Positions 36,919 through 44,947 of a stretch of 64,000 nucleotides of DNA are shown piece by piece. A program made the position numbers and the translations under genes. How positions within the stretch are numbered: the first letter of the stretch is position 1; each line of letters starts with the position of its first letter. A model generated the notes under the pieces. It saw nothing but the letters and a program-made list of their open reading frames with translations, did no database searches and was not told the DNA's origin. Location: positions 14,942,001 to 15,006,000 of the forward strand of contig CM082579.2 of NCBI GenBank assembly GCA_040954595.2. Direction: 5' to 3'. Source of the DNA: Balanoglossus misakiensis (Eukaryota > Hemichordata).

Positions 36919-37283
36919 TTAAATTAAACACTTTTTCTTGTTCCTCTCCTCATGAGTAACCCATCACACCCAGCTCTCTGCTTGTCAACGAGTCATGTGT
37001 ATGTGTACTGACTGTTGTGATTATTTACGAATGTTTTCAAACAACAACAATGCCGATTGTGCCCTCATAGGTTTCGTTGAGAAGTTAAGACTATGGATTT
37101 AACTCTGCCCTGCGTAGCTGAACAAGAAACTATAATTGATACACAGAATAGAAATACTGAAAAATGCAAAAAGTTACAGCTAATGGGGCTTAAGTCATGA
37201 AACCGTGTTTATTTTCATGTATATTGGCTTGAGACAGCTCACTATTTATGATGTGTGTTGTGACATTTTTTTATTCTTTTCAG

Positions 37284-37485
37284 TTTCTACATTTTGACAC
37301 TGAACTTTATTATGATACTGTTGTCATTGTCGAGGTGTCTGTGTTTGACCCATCCAAAGTTCTTGCCACATACAGTGGACCGGACCAGCCTGATGAAGTT
37401 ATTAGCAGTGGTAATGCAATGTTGGTGAAATTTCTCTCAGATAGTTCGCATACTGCTACTGGCTTTGAAGCATCTTGGCAAGCAG
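37284..37485 (+). CDS. CUB1, second exon
   Basis: 202-nt exon (TCTTTTCAG acceptor, GTAATA donor), phase 0 in and phase 1 out. It encodes FLHFDTELYYDTVVI, then ATYSGPDQPDEV, MLVKFLSDSS and GFEASWQ, the standard second half of a CUB domain. The two Cys that usually pair in this half are absent, as in some CUB subfamilies. Confidence 0.88.
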
Positions 37486-37506
37486 GTAATACCAAGTTTT
37501 ATACAT

Positions 37507-37555
37507 AATGTAAAACTGGAAATTTTCGCAAACGATAAATTTTCGCGAACTACAC
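37507..37555. mobile_element. TA-type MITE fragment (copy 2)
   Basis: Only one end is left: TGTAAAACTGGAAATTTTCG followed by GATAAATTTTCGCGAAC, beginning 21 bp after the exon. Confidence 0.7.
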
Positions 37556-37778
37556 ATAAACTTTGCATGTGTGGACACAAGGCAACTAAAAGCATTAATG
37601 CTCTGTGTTTACCTTAGGCAAATAGTGTCTCTGAAACGTTTCGAATTTTACCCTACGTGAACCTGGTATAACATTATAGATTGCACATGTAGGCAATATT
37701 TGCCCTACCTCGACTGTGATCTTGCTGATGTCCTGTTTGTGAAGTGTTTCTGTTAAGATGACTTCTTCTTTCTTTCAG

Positions 37779-37930
37779 TGTATTCTTTGTGTGGTGGGAA
37801 TTTCATAGCACAGTCATATAAACAGAATCTCAGCAGTACAGAATATTTTGAAGGCAAGAATTATCTCAACAATGAAGATTGTAACTGACAGCTGGCATCA
37901 TTCACAAAAGAATTTGTTGTCACTTTACAG
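37779..37930 (+). pseudogene. CUB2, first exon with in-frame stop
   Basis: 152-nt exon (TTCTTTCAG acceptor, GTAGTG donor), phase 1 in and phase 0 out, as expected for a split CUB. It encodes SLCGGNF, then NNEDCN, stop, QLASFTKEFVVTLQ. The TGA at 37886-37888 stands exactly where CUB domains have the Trp of the CxWxI motif, so it is a TGG to TGA change. The second exon of this CUB is not found before CUB3. The exon is either dead or skipped; a sequencing error remains possible. Confidence 0.85.
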
Positions 37931-39143
37931 GTAGTGGATTCAGATGCAATTAATCGTGTGAGTTGTTTTACAGCATGACAAAAATTAGTAATTATATTTT
38001 TAAAAATACATTTTATTTTTGTCATTTCTGGTCAATTCTCAGTAGTCACTTTTCCGATTTCTTAAAATTTGGTTTACAAGGACCTACAATATTTGTTATT
38101 ATGGTGTACATAAACATGTGACAAATATCAATACTGGGGAGGAGGGGGGTGGGTAGTTTTAGACATTTTTGGTCCAAAAGTCCACTTATGTCAGAAACGG
38201 ATGTTTTGGATTTTGGTTTATTGGGATGTGAAAATATTCTTTATCAGATGTATTCTTATATTACCTCATCAATGCTAAAGGTGTCCTTATATTGTCCCTT
38301 TAAATCACTTAAAATCATTCCCAAAGAATTTCAACCCAGTAAGAATTGTAAGGATCACAGATCTATCTTCTTTTGCCATTCTTTCTGGAAGTTTATAATA
38401 TAAGCTAATCTGATACTGGGTCATTATGGAACTTTTTAACAGAAAAAATAACAAAATGTGAAAAAAGTTAAATGAGTTTAATTTGATAACTACATGTATA
38501 ACGACAGAAAGGTTTGACCTAAGGAAGTCATATACAGTTAACAGTCATTTCTTCTGTCGCGTACGACTTTTTATCCAGAAGGCAATTATTATGTGATTTG
38601 ATCCCCTAGCACAAAATAAAAGGCAGCCAGGATTACACCAAACCTGTGGATTGAATTCATTATTCCTTGTTTGGTATTTTTAGCTTGGCTGTCACTTGTG
38701 TCAGCCAAGCTGTAGCAGTAGGTTGATAAGTGTCCGTCTGTCGTCCGGCGTCCGTTGTCCGTCGTCCGTCAACTTTCGGTATTTCAATCTTCTTCTCCCT
38801 AACTACATGTACGATGGAGCTGAAATTTGGTAGAATGTGTGTTATGGTGCTCCTACCTGATTTTGTTTTATTGGAATTTTGATCGGGTCATGAATATGCA
38901 AATTAGTACCTTGGTACTTCCTTTTGATGTTGTTCTTTAGGAATAAATTCTTTCTTTCTTTAGCACAATGAATCAGGCTGAATGTGGATATTAAATACTT
39001 GTGATGTCTATGTTTGGTTTTGTTTAATAGAATACAATTGTTATGATTAAAACCTAGGGTATTCATATCATTGCCCAGCTATAGGTTTCACTGTTAAAGT
39101 CAGCAGAGCTCTTTTGACCGATAGGTCACTTGTTTCTTTAAAG
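37931..39143. other. Region between CUB2a and CUB3, expected exon missing
   Basis: No sequence coding a CUB second half was found. The stretch contains a repeat with GTCCGTCGTCCGT-type tandem motifs (about 38680-38900, opening with a hairpin AGCTTGGCTG/CAGCCAAGCT) and AT-rich DNA. Confidence 0.6.
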
Positions 39144-39328
39144 GTTGCCAGGGAATTGAAATTCTGCGTAGTTTTGGCACGATTCAGTCACCAGGGTATG
39201 ATGTTAGCACTTACCCTGATGATGTTATGTGTAGCTGGTTAATCAAGGAACCAACTGGAAGACCATTAACTCTTATCTTTGATGAGAACTTTGGATTAGA
39301 GAGGAACACAGATGTTGATTACATCATT
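39144..39328 (+). CDS. CUB3, first exon
   Basis: 185-nt exon (CTTTAAAG acceptor, GTGAGT donor), phase 1 in and phase 0 out. It encodes GCQGIEI, FGTIQSPGYD, YPDDVMCSWLIKEP, then LTLIFDENFGLE and VDYII. The first two CUB cysteines, SPGY, CSW and the acidic F-x-LE/D pair of Ca-binding CUBs are intact. Confidence 0.92.
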
Positions 39329-39493
39329 GTGAGTATCAGATATGATCATGAGTCAGCCATGTTAAAAATATTTGTCATATTAAAAAATTTGTCATATTAT
39401 TTTGCAGTGATTTTAGTTTGACAATTTTGGCAGACATTACTTCAAACTATACAACTTTGGAACACAATTTGGAAATTTAATTAATCACATATA

Positions 39494-39703
39494 TACTGTA
39501 AAACGGGATACTTTTGCAACATGAAATTTTCGCGTTATCAAAAGAGGCAAGTGTTATGCAACAATAACTTTTCACGTTCTTGTATTTCACTGCATCATTA
39601 TCCCCGAAAAACATTTTTACGCAACTTTTTATTTTCATGTTTTGATGGCTCTCACGTAGATCGCGAAAATTTATTGTTTGCGAACATTTCCCATTTTACA
39701 GTA
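39494..39703. mobile_element. TA-type MITE (copy 3)
   Basis: TACTGTAAAACGGG to CCATTTTACAGTA, with CGCGTT and CGCGAAAATTT inside. In the CUB3 intron. Confidence 0.85.
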
Positions 39704-39745
39704 TGTTGAGTAGCTGTTACAGCAGGAAATGCAACAAGGATTGAA

Positions 39746-39944
39746 TACTATAAAATTTTCGTGAACGATAAATTTTCGTAAACTATGTGAGAGCCAAAAA
39801 ATATGAAAATAAAAAGTCGCTTAAAATGCTTCAGAGATAACAATGCAGTAAAATATGCCAATGTGAAAATTAATTGTCGCGTAACAGTAGCCACCTTTGA
39901 TATCGCGAAAATTTCCTGTTGTGAAGATTTCCCGTTTTACGGTA
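39746..39944. mobile_element. TA-type MITE (copy 4, opposite orientation)
   Basis: TACTATAAAATTTTCG to CCCGTTTTACGGTA. Internal order is reversed relative to copy 3, only 42 bp away, so the two form a large inverted pair in one intron. Confidence 0.8.
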
Positions 39945-39981
39945 TTTACAATGCATGCTTAATTTGTCTTTGTTTCTGAAG

Positions 39982-40165
39982 GTATACAATGGTACTGAGA
40001 GTGATGATGATGTCATTATTGGTCCATGGAGTGGCAATTCTGATGGAGTCATTGATGGCACAGTGCCACCACCCGATTGCCGTACAGACATTGGACACTT
40101 TTCGGTTGTGTTCAGGAGTAGTAGAACACGACCAGCTAAAGGATTCAGGGCTTCATTTTCACCAG
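39982..40165 (+). CDS. CUB3, second exon
   Basis: 184-nt exon (TTCTGAAG acceptor, GTACAC donor), phase 0 in and phase 1 out. It encodes VYNGTESDDDVIIGPWSGN, then GTVPPPDCRTD, FSVVFRSS and GFRASF, a complete CUB C-terminal half. Donor and acceptor phases agree with the first exon. Confidence 0.92.
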
Positions 40166-40172
40166 GTACACA

Positions 40173-40383
40173 TACTGTAAAACACTTTATTTTCACGAGT
40201 TGAAATTTTTCGCGACATCGAGAGAGGCCACTGTTTCGCCAGTATTAATTTTCGCGTTCTCTTATTTCATTCATTGCATCTTTATCTTCAAAAAAATTAC
40301 GCAACTTTTTATTTTCACGCTATTTTGGCTCTCGCGTATTTCGCGAAAATCTCTTGCTCGCGAAAATAAAGTGTTTTACAGTA
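40173..40383. mobile_element. TA-type MITE (copy 5)
   Basis: TACTGTAAAACACTTTATTT to GTGTTTTACAGTA. It starts 7 bp after the CUB3 exon, immediately behind the donor consensus. Confidence 0.88.
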
Positions 40384-40901
40384 ACTTACTAACATTTCAG
40401 AAAAAGTTGTTACAGAATTCTTAGAAACACACTCTCCCTTTATTCCTTGTGATTTAGAGTCATTAATTGAAAGGTGCAAATGTTTTTGAATTTTTACGAA
40501 ACTTCAAAGAGCTGGAAAAACAGAGACAGTAATTTCTTACAATTGCAATGCAATTTTGGACCATTGACAGGAATGGCAACACTCTTGTATCACACTCAAT
40601 AAAGTGATGGGGTCGTCGCACTGCGTTTGTTTGTTTATAAACATTGCAATTCATCCACAAATCCCTGAAATTAGACAGCCACGACCTACTAGGATCTTCA
40701 GTTGCTGTCATGGACAGTCTAGGATACTGTCAGCTGCTTCGTTCATTCTAAGAATTATCTTATTTGAGGGATTTGTGGATGAATTGTAATGTTTATAAAC
40801 AAACGCATTGCGACGACCCCTTCACTTTAAAACAACTGACATTTATGAGTTTAAGTATTTGTCTGCATGCATTCTTATCATTGTGATCCTTGTTCTGACA
40901 G
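40384..40901. other. Intron between CUB3 and linker exon
   Basis: Holds MITE copy 5 at its left and a second foldback element at 40602-40828; no gene. Confidence 0.6.
40602..40828. mobile_element. Foldback element, ~60-bp termini
   Basis: Left arm AAGTGATGGGGTCGTCGCA to CATCCACAAATCCCT matches in reverse complement AGGGATTTGTGGATGAATTG to GCGACGACCCCTTCACTTT. It ends 74 bp before the linker exon. Confidence 0.85.
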
Positions 40902-40955
40902 ACTGTCCCGAAATTGTGATTAGTGAGGGCGTGGTGACCAGTACAGAGATAGAAG
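40902..40955 (+). CDS. Short linker exon between CUB3 and sushi 1
   Basis: 54-nt exon (TTCTGACAG acceptor, GTATGA donor), phase 1 at both ends. It encodes DCPEIVISEGVVTSTEIEG, 18-19 residues with one Cys. No domain is recognised; it is accepted because phase and splice sites match both neighbours. Confidence 0.65.
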
Positions 40956-41005
40956 GTATGATGTCTCTGTCTCATTCCAATGCTCGGACGGTTATCCAGT
41001 AGTTA

Positions 41006-41105
41006 AAGGGGATGTCCGGTCTAGCTGATATCTACATAATTTTGTAGCTTTGAGGTCACTCTTTCAGGAAAAAAAAACATTTTCGCCGTGTATAAGTCGT
41101 ACCAG
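41006..41105. mobile_element. TTAAAGGGGATGTCCGG-ended repeat, incomplete
   Basis: Matches the left part of 44628-44742; the far end is lost. Confidence 0.65.
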
Positions 41106-41246
41106 CTATGCAAATATGCCTAGCCTGGTGTCTTGTATCCAAGATAATTAATGAAAAAAGTGCAGTGATGAGAGAGACTTAATTTGTCTCTTGAATCTAT
41201 TGTTAGCAACAACTTGAATGACACTAATTTGTTGTTTATTTTTTAG

Positions 41247-41426
41247 GAATAACATGTGGTGGACCCCCTGAGTGCAGCAATGGAATTCTTACCAATGTTA
41301 CCAGTACAGTGTATGGTGGCATTGCTTATTATCAATGCATTGAGGGCTATCAGTTTATAAATAATGTGTCTTCATTGGAATGCCAAGCAGATGGTGTCTG
41401 GGGTCCACTTGTGCCCCAATGCGAGC
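41247..41426 (+). CDS. Sushi/CCP domain 1
   Basis: 180-nt exon (TTTTTTAG acceptor, GTAAGT donor), phase 1 at both ends. It encodes one CCP module: ITCGGPPECSNG, AYYQCIEGYQF, LECQADGVWG, PQCE. The four consensus cysteines and the Trp are present, with one extra Cys (codon 41273-41275). Confidence 0.94.
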
Positions 41427-42127
41427 GTAAGTTGATATTTTTGAAAACAATTAAACTGCCATTGTAGTGCACACTTAGGAGACGGATTTTCAGAAAAATG
41501 TTAGTCCTCTGAACCTTTCAGTGCTTTAAAGCCACTAGAGCTGCCACTTTTTGCATTTATTTTCAGATTTTATTTTCCGACGTAGATTGGTACATTGAAA
41601 TAATTAAGCTTACTGATAGGGATACAAGAACATGTCATCAATGCCTGATTGTGGCTGTATGTTGCAATTTAAACGTGCAATGTATTAAACAGGTGCCGTA
41701 CCCATTTTATTAAAATCAGCCTCCATACAAACAGTATGCAGCTAGCTATCGTGGTATGCATCACCATAGATTTGAAAGGTTTTACTGTGGAAAAGAAAAA
41801 AATTGTGAAATTTGGCAGCTCTAGAGGCTTTAAAGTGTGTGATGAGTCGTTTTGAAAACAAAGTATAACACAGGGTGTTCACTGTCATGTTTTCATAAAA
41901 ATCACTGACTCAAGTTGAAATTCTCTCCATAGCGTTATGATGGGGCACTTTGTGCTGGTTGCTACATTCCACATGGGTGTCTAATTGGGACATTACACAC
42001 TGAATGTTAAACCAGACACTGGTAACTTGAAAATATGCAGGATTGTGAGGGTTACTGCATGTCCCTTTAAACCATTTTCCTAGTATTAACACACTTGTAA
42101 TGTTATCTGTTCATCTTATCCAAACAG
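41427..42127. other. Intron between sushi 1 and sushi 2
   Basis: About 700 bp with no recognised element or coding sequence. Confidence 0.5.
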
Positions 42128-42310
42128 CTCGCGAGTGTCCACCACCGAATGTAGACAACTACTTATCATATGAAATTGTTAATGGTGATTCATTGATTTT
42201 TGGAACAACCGTTGCCTACTCATGTCCATCTGGCTACAGTCTGACTGGCTACACTGTCTCTACATGTGGTGAAGATGGATCATGGATTGGAGATCCAGGA
42301 TACTGTCAAC
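42128..42310 (+). CDS. Sushi/CCP domain 2
   Basis: 183-nt exon (CCAAACAG acceptor, GTAAGT donor), phase 1 at both ends. It encodes RECPPPNVDN, VAYSCPSGYSLTG, STCGEDGSWIG, YCQ. All four cysteines and the Trp before the last Cys are in place. Confidence 0.95.
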
Positions 42311-42320
42311 GTAAGTCATT

Positions 42321-42500
42321 TAAGGATGTACATTCAGTAAAATTGAAAATATGGTCATTTCTTTTAATTGTTAATTTTTGGATTATCCTATGTATGTATA
42401 ATGAAAATTTGTGATAAAATATAGGGGTCACCACGCTTGTTTTTGAAATACAGAGTCATGAATTTAGTCGATAATTGAAAAAAAGGAGTCAATGGTATCT
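42321..42500. repeat. Dispersed repeat (partial copy of the 572-895 family)
   Basis: Begins GGATGTACATTCAGTAAAAT, 10 bp after the sushi 2 exon, and runs to the AATTTAGTCGATAATTGAA block. Confidence 0.75.
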
Positions 42501-42620
42501 GGACTTTTATAGTGGGAACTTGGGGTGAAAATGTTAAAGTTGTGACAGAATACAGATACCCAATATATATACCACAATCAAGTCTGCATCCACATAGTGT
42601 TTTATTTTTTTTACTTGCAG

Positions 42621-42803
42621 GATTGAACTGCAGTGATATACTCATAACAGACCCACATCTACAAGCTGTCCCTGATAGTGGACCATATTATATGGGCAGT
42701 AACATCACATTCTATTGTAATGCTGGCTATGAATTAAATGGTGCTGATTACCTGACTTGTCAATCCGATTTACAGTGGAATAGTGCAATACCATCATGCA
42801 TTG
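42621..42803 (+). CDS. Sushi/CCP domain 3
   Basis: 183-nt exon (ACTTGCAG acceptor, GTAAGT donor), phase 1 at both ends. It encodes LNCSDI, GSNITFYCNAGYELNG, LTCQSDLQW, PSCI. Four cysteines and the Trp are conserved. Confidence 0.95.
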
Positions 42804-42994
42804 GTAAGTTCACATCAAGATTGGTCTTCATGTGGTTGTCTGCTTATGAGGTACCGTAATCGATCACTCCAGTAATTTGACTATTTATCATAAATGTCAC
42901 CTAAACTACATGCTGATAGGACATACAGTTCATGCCATGCAAATCTATGGCTGTCAGAAATTTCATGATTTTCGTAATTTTATTTTTCATTGAT

Positions 42995-43190
42995 TACTGT
43001 AAAACAGGAAATTTTCGCGACAAAGAAATTTTTTGCGATATCAAAAGCAGAAACTGTTATGAGACGATTAATTTTCATGTTCTCGTATTTCACTACATTG
43101 TTATCACTGAAAATAGTTTTTTACACAAATATGTCTTTTTTTGGGGGCTCTTGCATAGTTCGCGAAAATTTGTTTGTGAAAATTTCCTGT
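42995..43190. mobile_element. TA-type MITE (copy 6, right end lost)
   Basis: TACTGTAAAACAGGAAATTT to AAAATTTCCTGT, without the final TTTACAGTA. In the intron between sushi 3 and cbEGF 1. Confidence 0.8.
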
Positions 43191-43280
43191 TGGTCTGGTG
43201 GTTCCCAGCTAAACTTGTTGGTCTGAATTTACCAGCGGACCTGTGGGATTTTGATCATATCTTGATGAATAACATTTCAG

Positions 43281-43409
43281 ATATCAATGAATGTAGTACA
43301 TTGGTGGCACGGTGTGGAATCAATCAAGTCTGTGAAAATAGAGATGGTGACTATCAGTGTGCATGTTTGGTGGGATTTGAACCAGATGTGAATGGAACAG
43401 CATGCAAAG
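43281..43409 (+). CDS. Calcium-binding EGF domain 1
   Basis: 129-nt exon (ACATTTCAG acceptor, GTGAGA donor), phase 1 at both ends. It encodes DINECSTL, RCGINQVCEN, DGDYQCACLVGFEPD, TACK. Six cysteines, the DINEC calcium motif and the aromatic YQC are present. Confidence 0.95.
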
Positions 43410-43554
43410 GTGAGACATAAACAAGTCACTTGCAACATAACTTCAAGTCACTATTTTCACATTTAACACATTCCGAACTTATTTCAGAATTCCGGATAAA
43501 TTTTTGGAATGACCTTTTAATCTCAGGTGTCTTTTTCTCATAGGATTACATTGA

Positions 43555-43905
43555 TAATTGCTAGAAAACAAACTTCTACTATTGTCATTTTCACGAAATT
43601 TTACACATAGCTCAGTCTAGTAAATATAAATTCATTGGTCAAATAAAATTGTGTGATTACAATGCTCTATTTTGAGATAAATTTCTTTAAGGTTTTTGTC
43701 CATAGACAAACCATTGGTGAACCATGCTGAGTCAGCAGGTTTCTTCTATTATCAACTAAATTAATGGCCTTGTATTTCAAAAGCAAGCAAGGTGACGCCT
43801 TTATTTTATCACAGATTCATCTTGTACGTACACAAGATAATCCCAAAATTCACGATTAAAAGAAATGACAATACTTTCAATTTTACTGAACGTACATTGT
43901 TTTAA
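43555..43905 (-). repeat. Dispersed repeat, inverted copy of the 572-895 family
   Basis: Most complete inverted copy. It ends TTCAATTTTACTGAACGTAC, 26 bp upstream of cbEGF 2. Confidence 0.75.
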
Positions 43906-43930
43906 TCCAATCCATGTTCCTTCTTTGTAG

Positions 43931-44116
43931 ATATAAATGAATGTGCTTCACATTCTTGTGATCAACTTTGTAAAAACACTGCAGGTGGTTTTCAATGTTC
44001 CTGTGAAGAAGGCTATCTCTTATATGCAAATAACGGCACAGGTGGATTCTATCTGCCACCTGGAGAAACTGGTTTCTCAATGTATGATGTCTACACTTTT
44101 AACCAATCATGTGTTC
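43931..44116 (+). CDS. Calcium-binding EGF domain 2 with long last loop
   Basis: 186-nt exon (CTTTGTAG acceptor, GTAAGT donor), phase 1 at both ends. It encodes DINECASHSCDQLCKN, GGFQCSCEEGYLL, then about 28 residues including LPPGETGF before the sixth Cys (NQSCV). Normal cbEGF domains have 8-14 residues here. The exon leaves in phase 1, so further exons should follow, but none was recognised before 64000. Confidence 0.92.
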
Positions 44117-44141
44117 GTAAGTATCATGTTAAACTATAGAG

Positions 44142-44334
44142 TTAAAGGTATATGATCACCCATGGAAAATTAGCTATATATAGTTACCATGGAAAATTGA
44201 AATCTAGCCAATCACAGATTTTCATTTGGTGGCACACGTGGAAAACAGGCGCCACCATATGTTCTTTAGAATGCTCAAATACGCCATTCAGCCATATATG
44301 GGAATGTGTATTGAAGGTGACTGTATACTTTTAA
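44142..44334 (+). mobile_element. TTAAAGGTATA-ended MITE
   Basis: 193 bp between TTAAAGGTATATGATCACC and GGTGACTGTATACTTTTAA (imperfect inverted termini, TTAA at both ends). It starts 26 bp after the cbEGF 2 exon. Relative at 30190-30375 in reverse orientation. Confidence 0.82.
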
Positions 44335-44947
44335 CCAAGATTTGTCATATTATTGACCTTTATACCGCAATGAATTTGCAGCAACAAAAAGTGGACAAAA
44401 AGCTGAATTTCATAATTGGATTTCATAATTTTGCCGTAATTCAATAATGAAATGTGGAGAAAGTCAGCAGACCAACTTTGCACTGTTATTATTTATTTTG
44501 GATTTGTTTCCCTCCTGCTAACAAAAGTGTCCTCTCACCTCATGGCATGAAGATGCATTGAATTCTGAGAAAAAGGGGATTAATACTTGAGTGTATTTAC
44601 AAAGACAAACAAGCTCACTGGTAGCATTTAAAGGGGAAGTCCGGTTCAGCTACATAATTGGGTAGCTTTGAGGTCATTCATTCAGAAAAAAACATTGTGT
44701 AGAAATTATGCATAAATCAGCTGGACAGGACTTCCATTTTAATATTTCCAAGCAAGGCAATTGGTTTACTGCAACAATTACTTTGAAAACACAGTGTAAA
44801 ACAACAATCATGATATGAATGTTACTTTAATAGATAGTCATACTTATATAAGCATGACTGTCTATGTTGGTCTGTAAGTTGTATTTGAAAGAAAAGTTTC
44901 ATGTACGAATAGTACAAAGATTGACATTTAGTCCACAAAACCTACCA
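44335..44947. other. Intron-like spacer before the 90-bp array
   Basis: Holds the small TTAA element at 44628-44742 and no gene. Confidence 0.55.
44628..44742. mobile_element. 115-bp TTAA-ended MITE
   Basis: Left TTAAAGGGGAAGTCCGG and right GGACTTCCATTTTAA are imperfect inverted termini with TTAA at both ends. Partial relative at 41006. Confidence 0.8.

Larger units (their letters stand above)
36005..37283. other. Intron inside CUB1
   Basis: Contains A/T-rich DNA, an unassigned open frame at 36343-36594 and a large foldback element at 36734-36918. Confidence 0.55.
26006..44116 (+). other. Gene model: CTLD-CUB-sushi-cbEGF extracellular protein, partial and possibly decaying
   Basis: Fourteen exons on the plus strand give the order CTLD, CUB1, half of CUB2, CUB3, linker, sushi 1-3, cbEGF 1-2. 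Almost every module boundary is phase 1, the usual state for shuffled extracellular modules, and the internal CUB introns at CUB2 and CUB3 are phase 0. Such mosaics act outside the cell in adhesion, matrix or innate recognition; the actual ligand cannot be inferred. The 5' end with signal peptide and the 3' end are not visible; the last exon ends in phase 1, so more exons are expected. Three defects (no in-frame donor after 35956, TGA at 37886, absent CUB2 second exon) suggest a pseudogene or loss of CUB1/CUB2 from the transcript. It resembles SVEP1-like or CUB-sushi mosaics only in general style, so no symbol is given. Confidence 0.8.

Noticed and set aside
37886-37888. Selenocysteine at the TGA
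   Set aside because: CUB domains have Trp here and no selenoprotein context is known for them; a TGG to TGA change is simpler.
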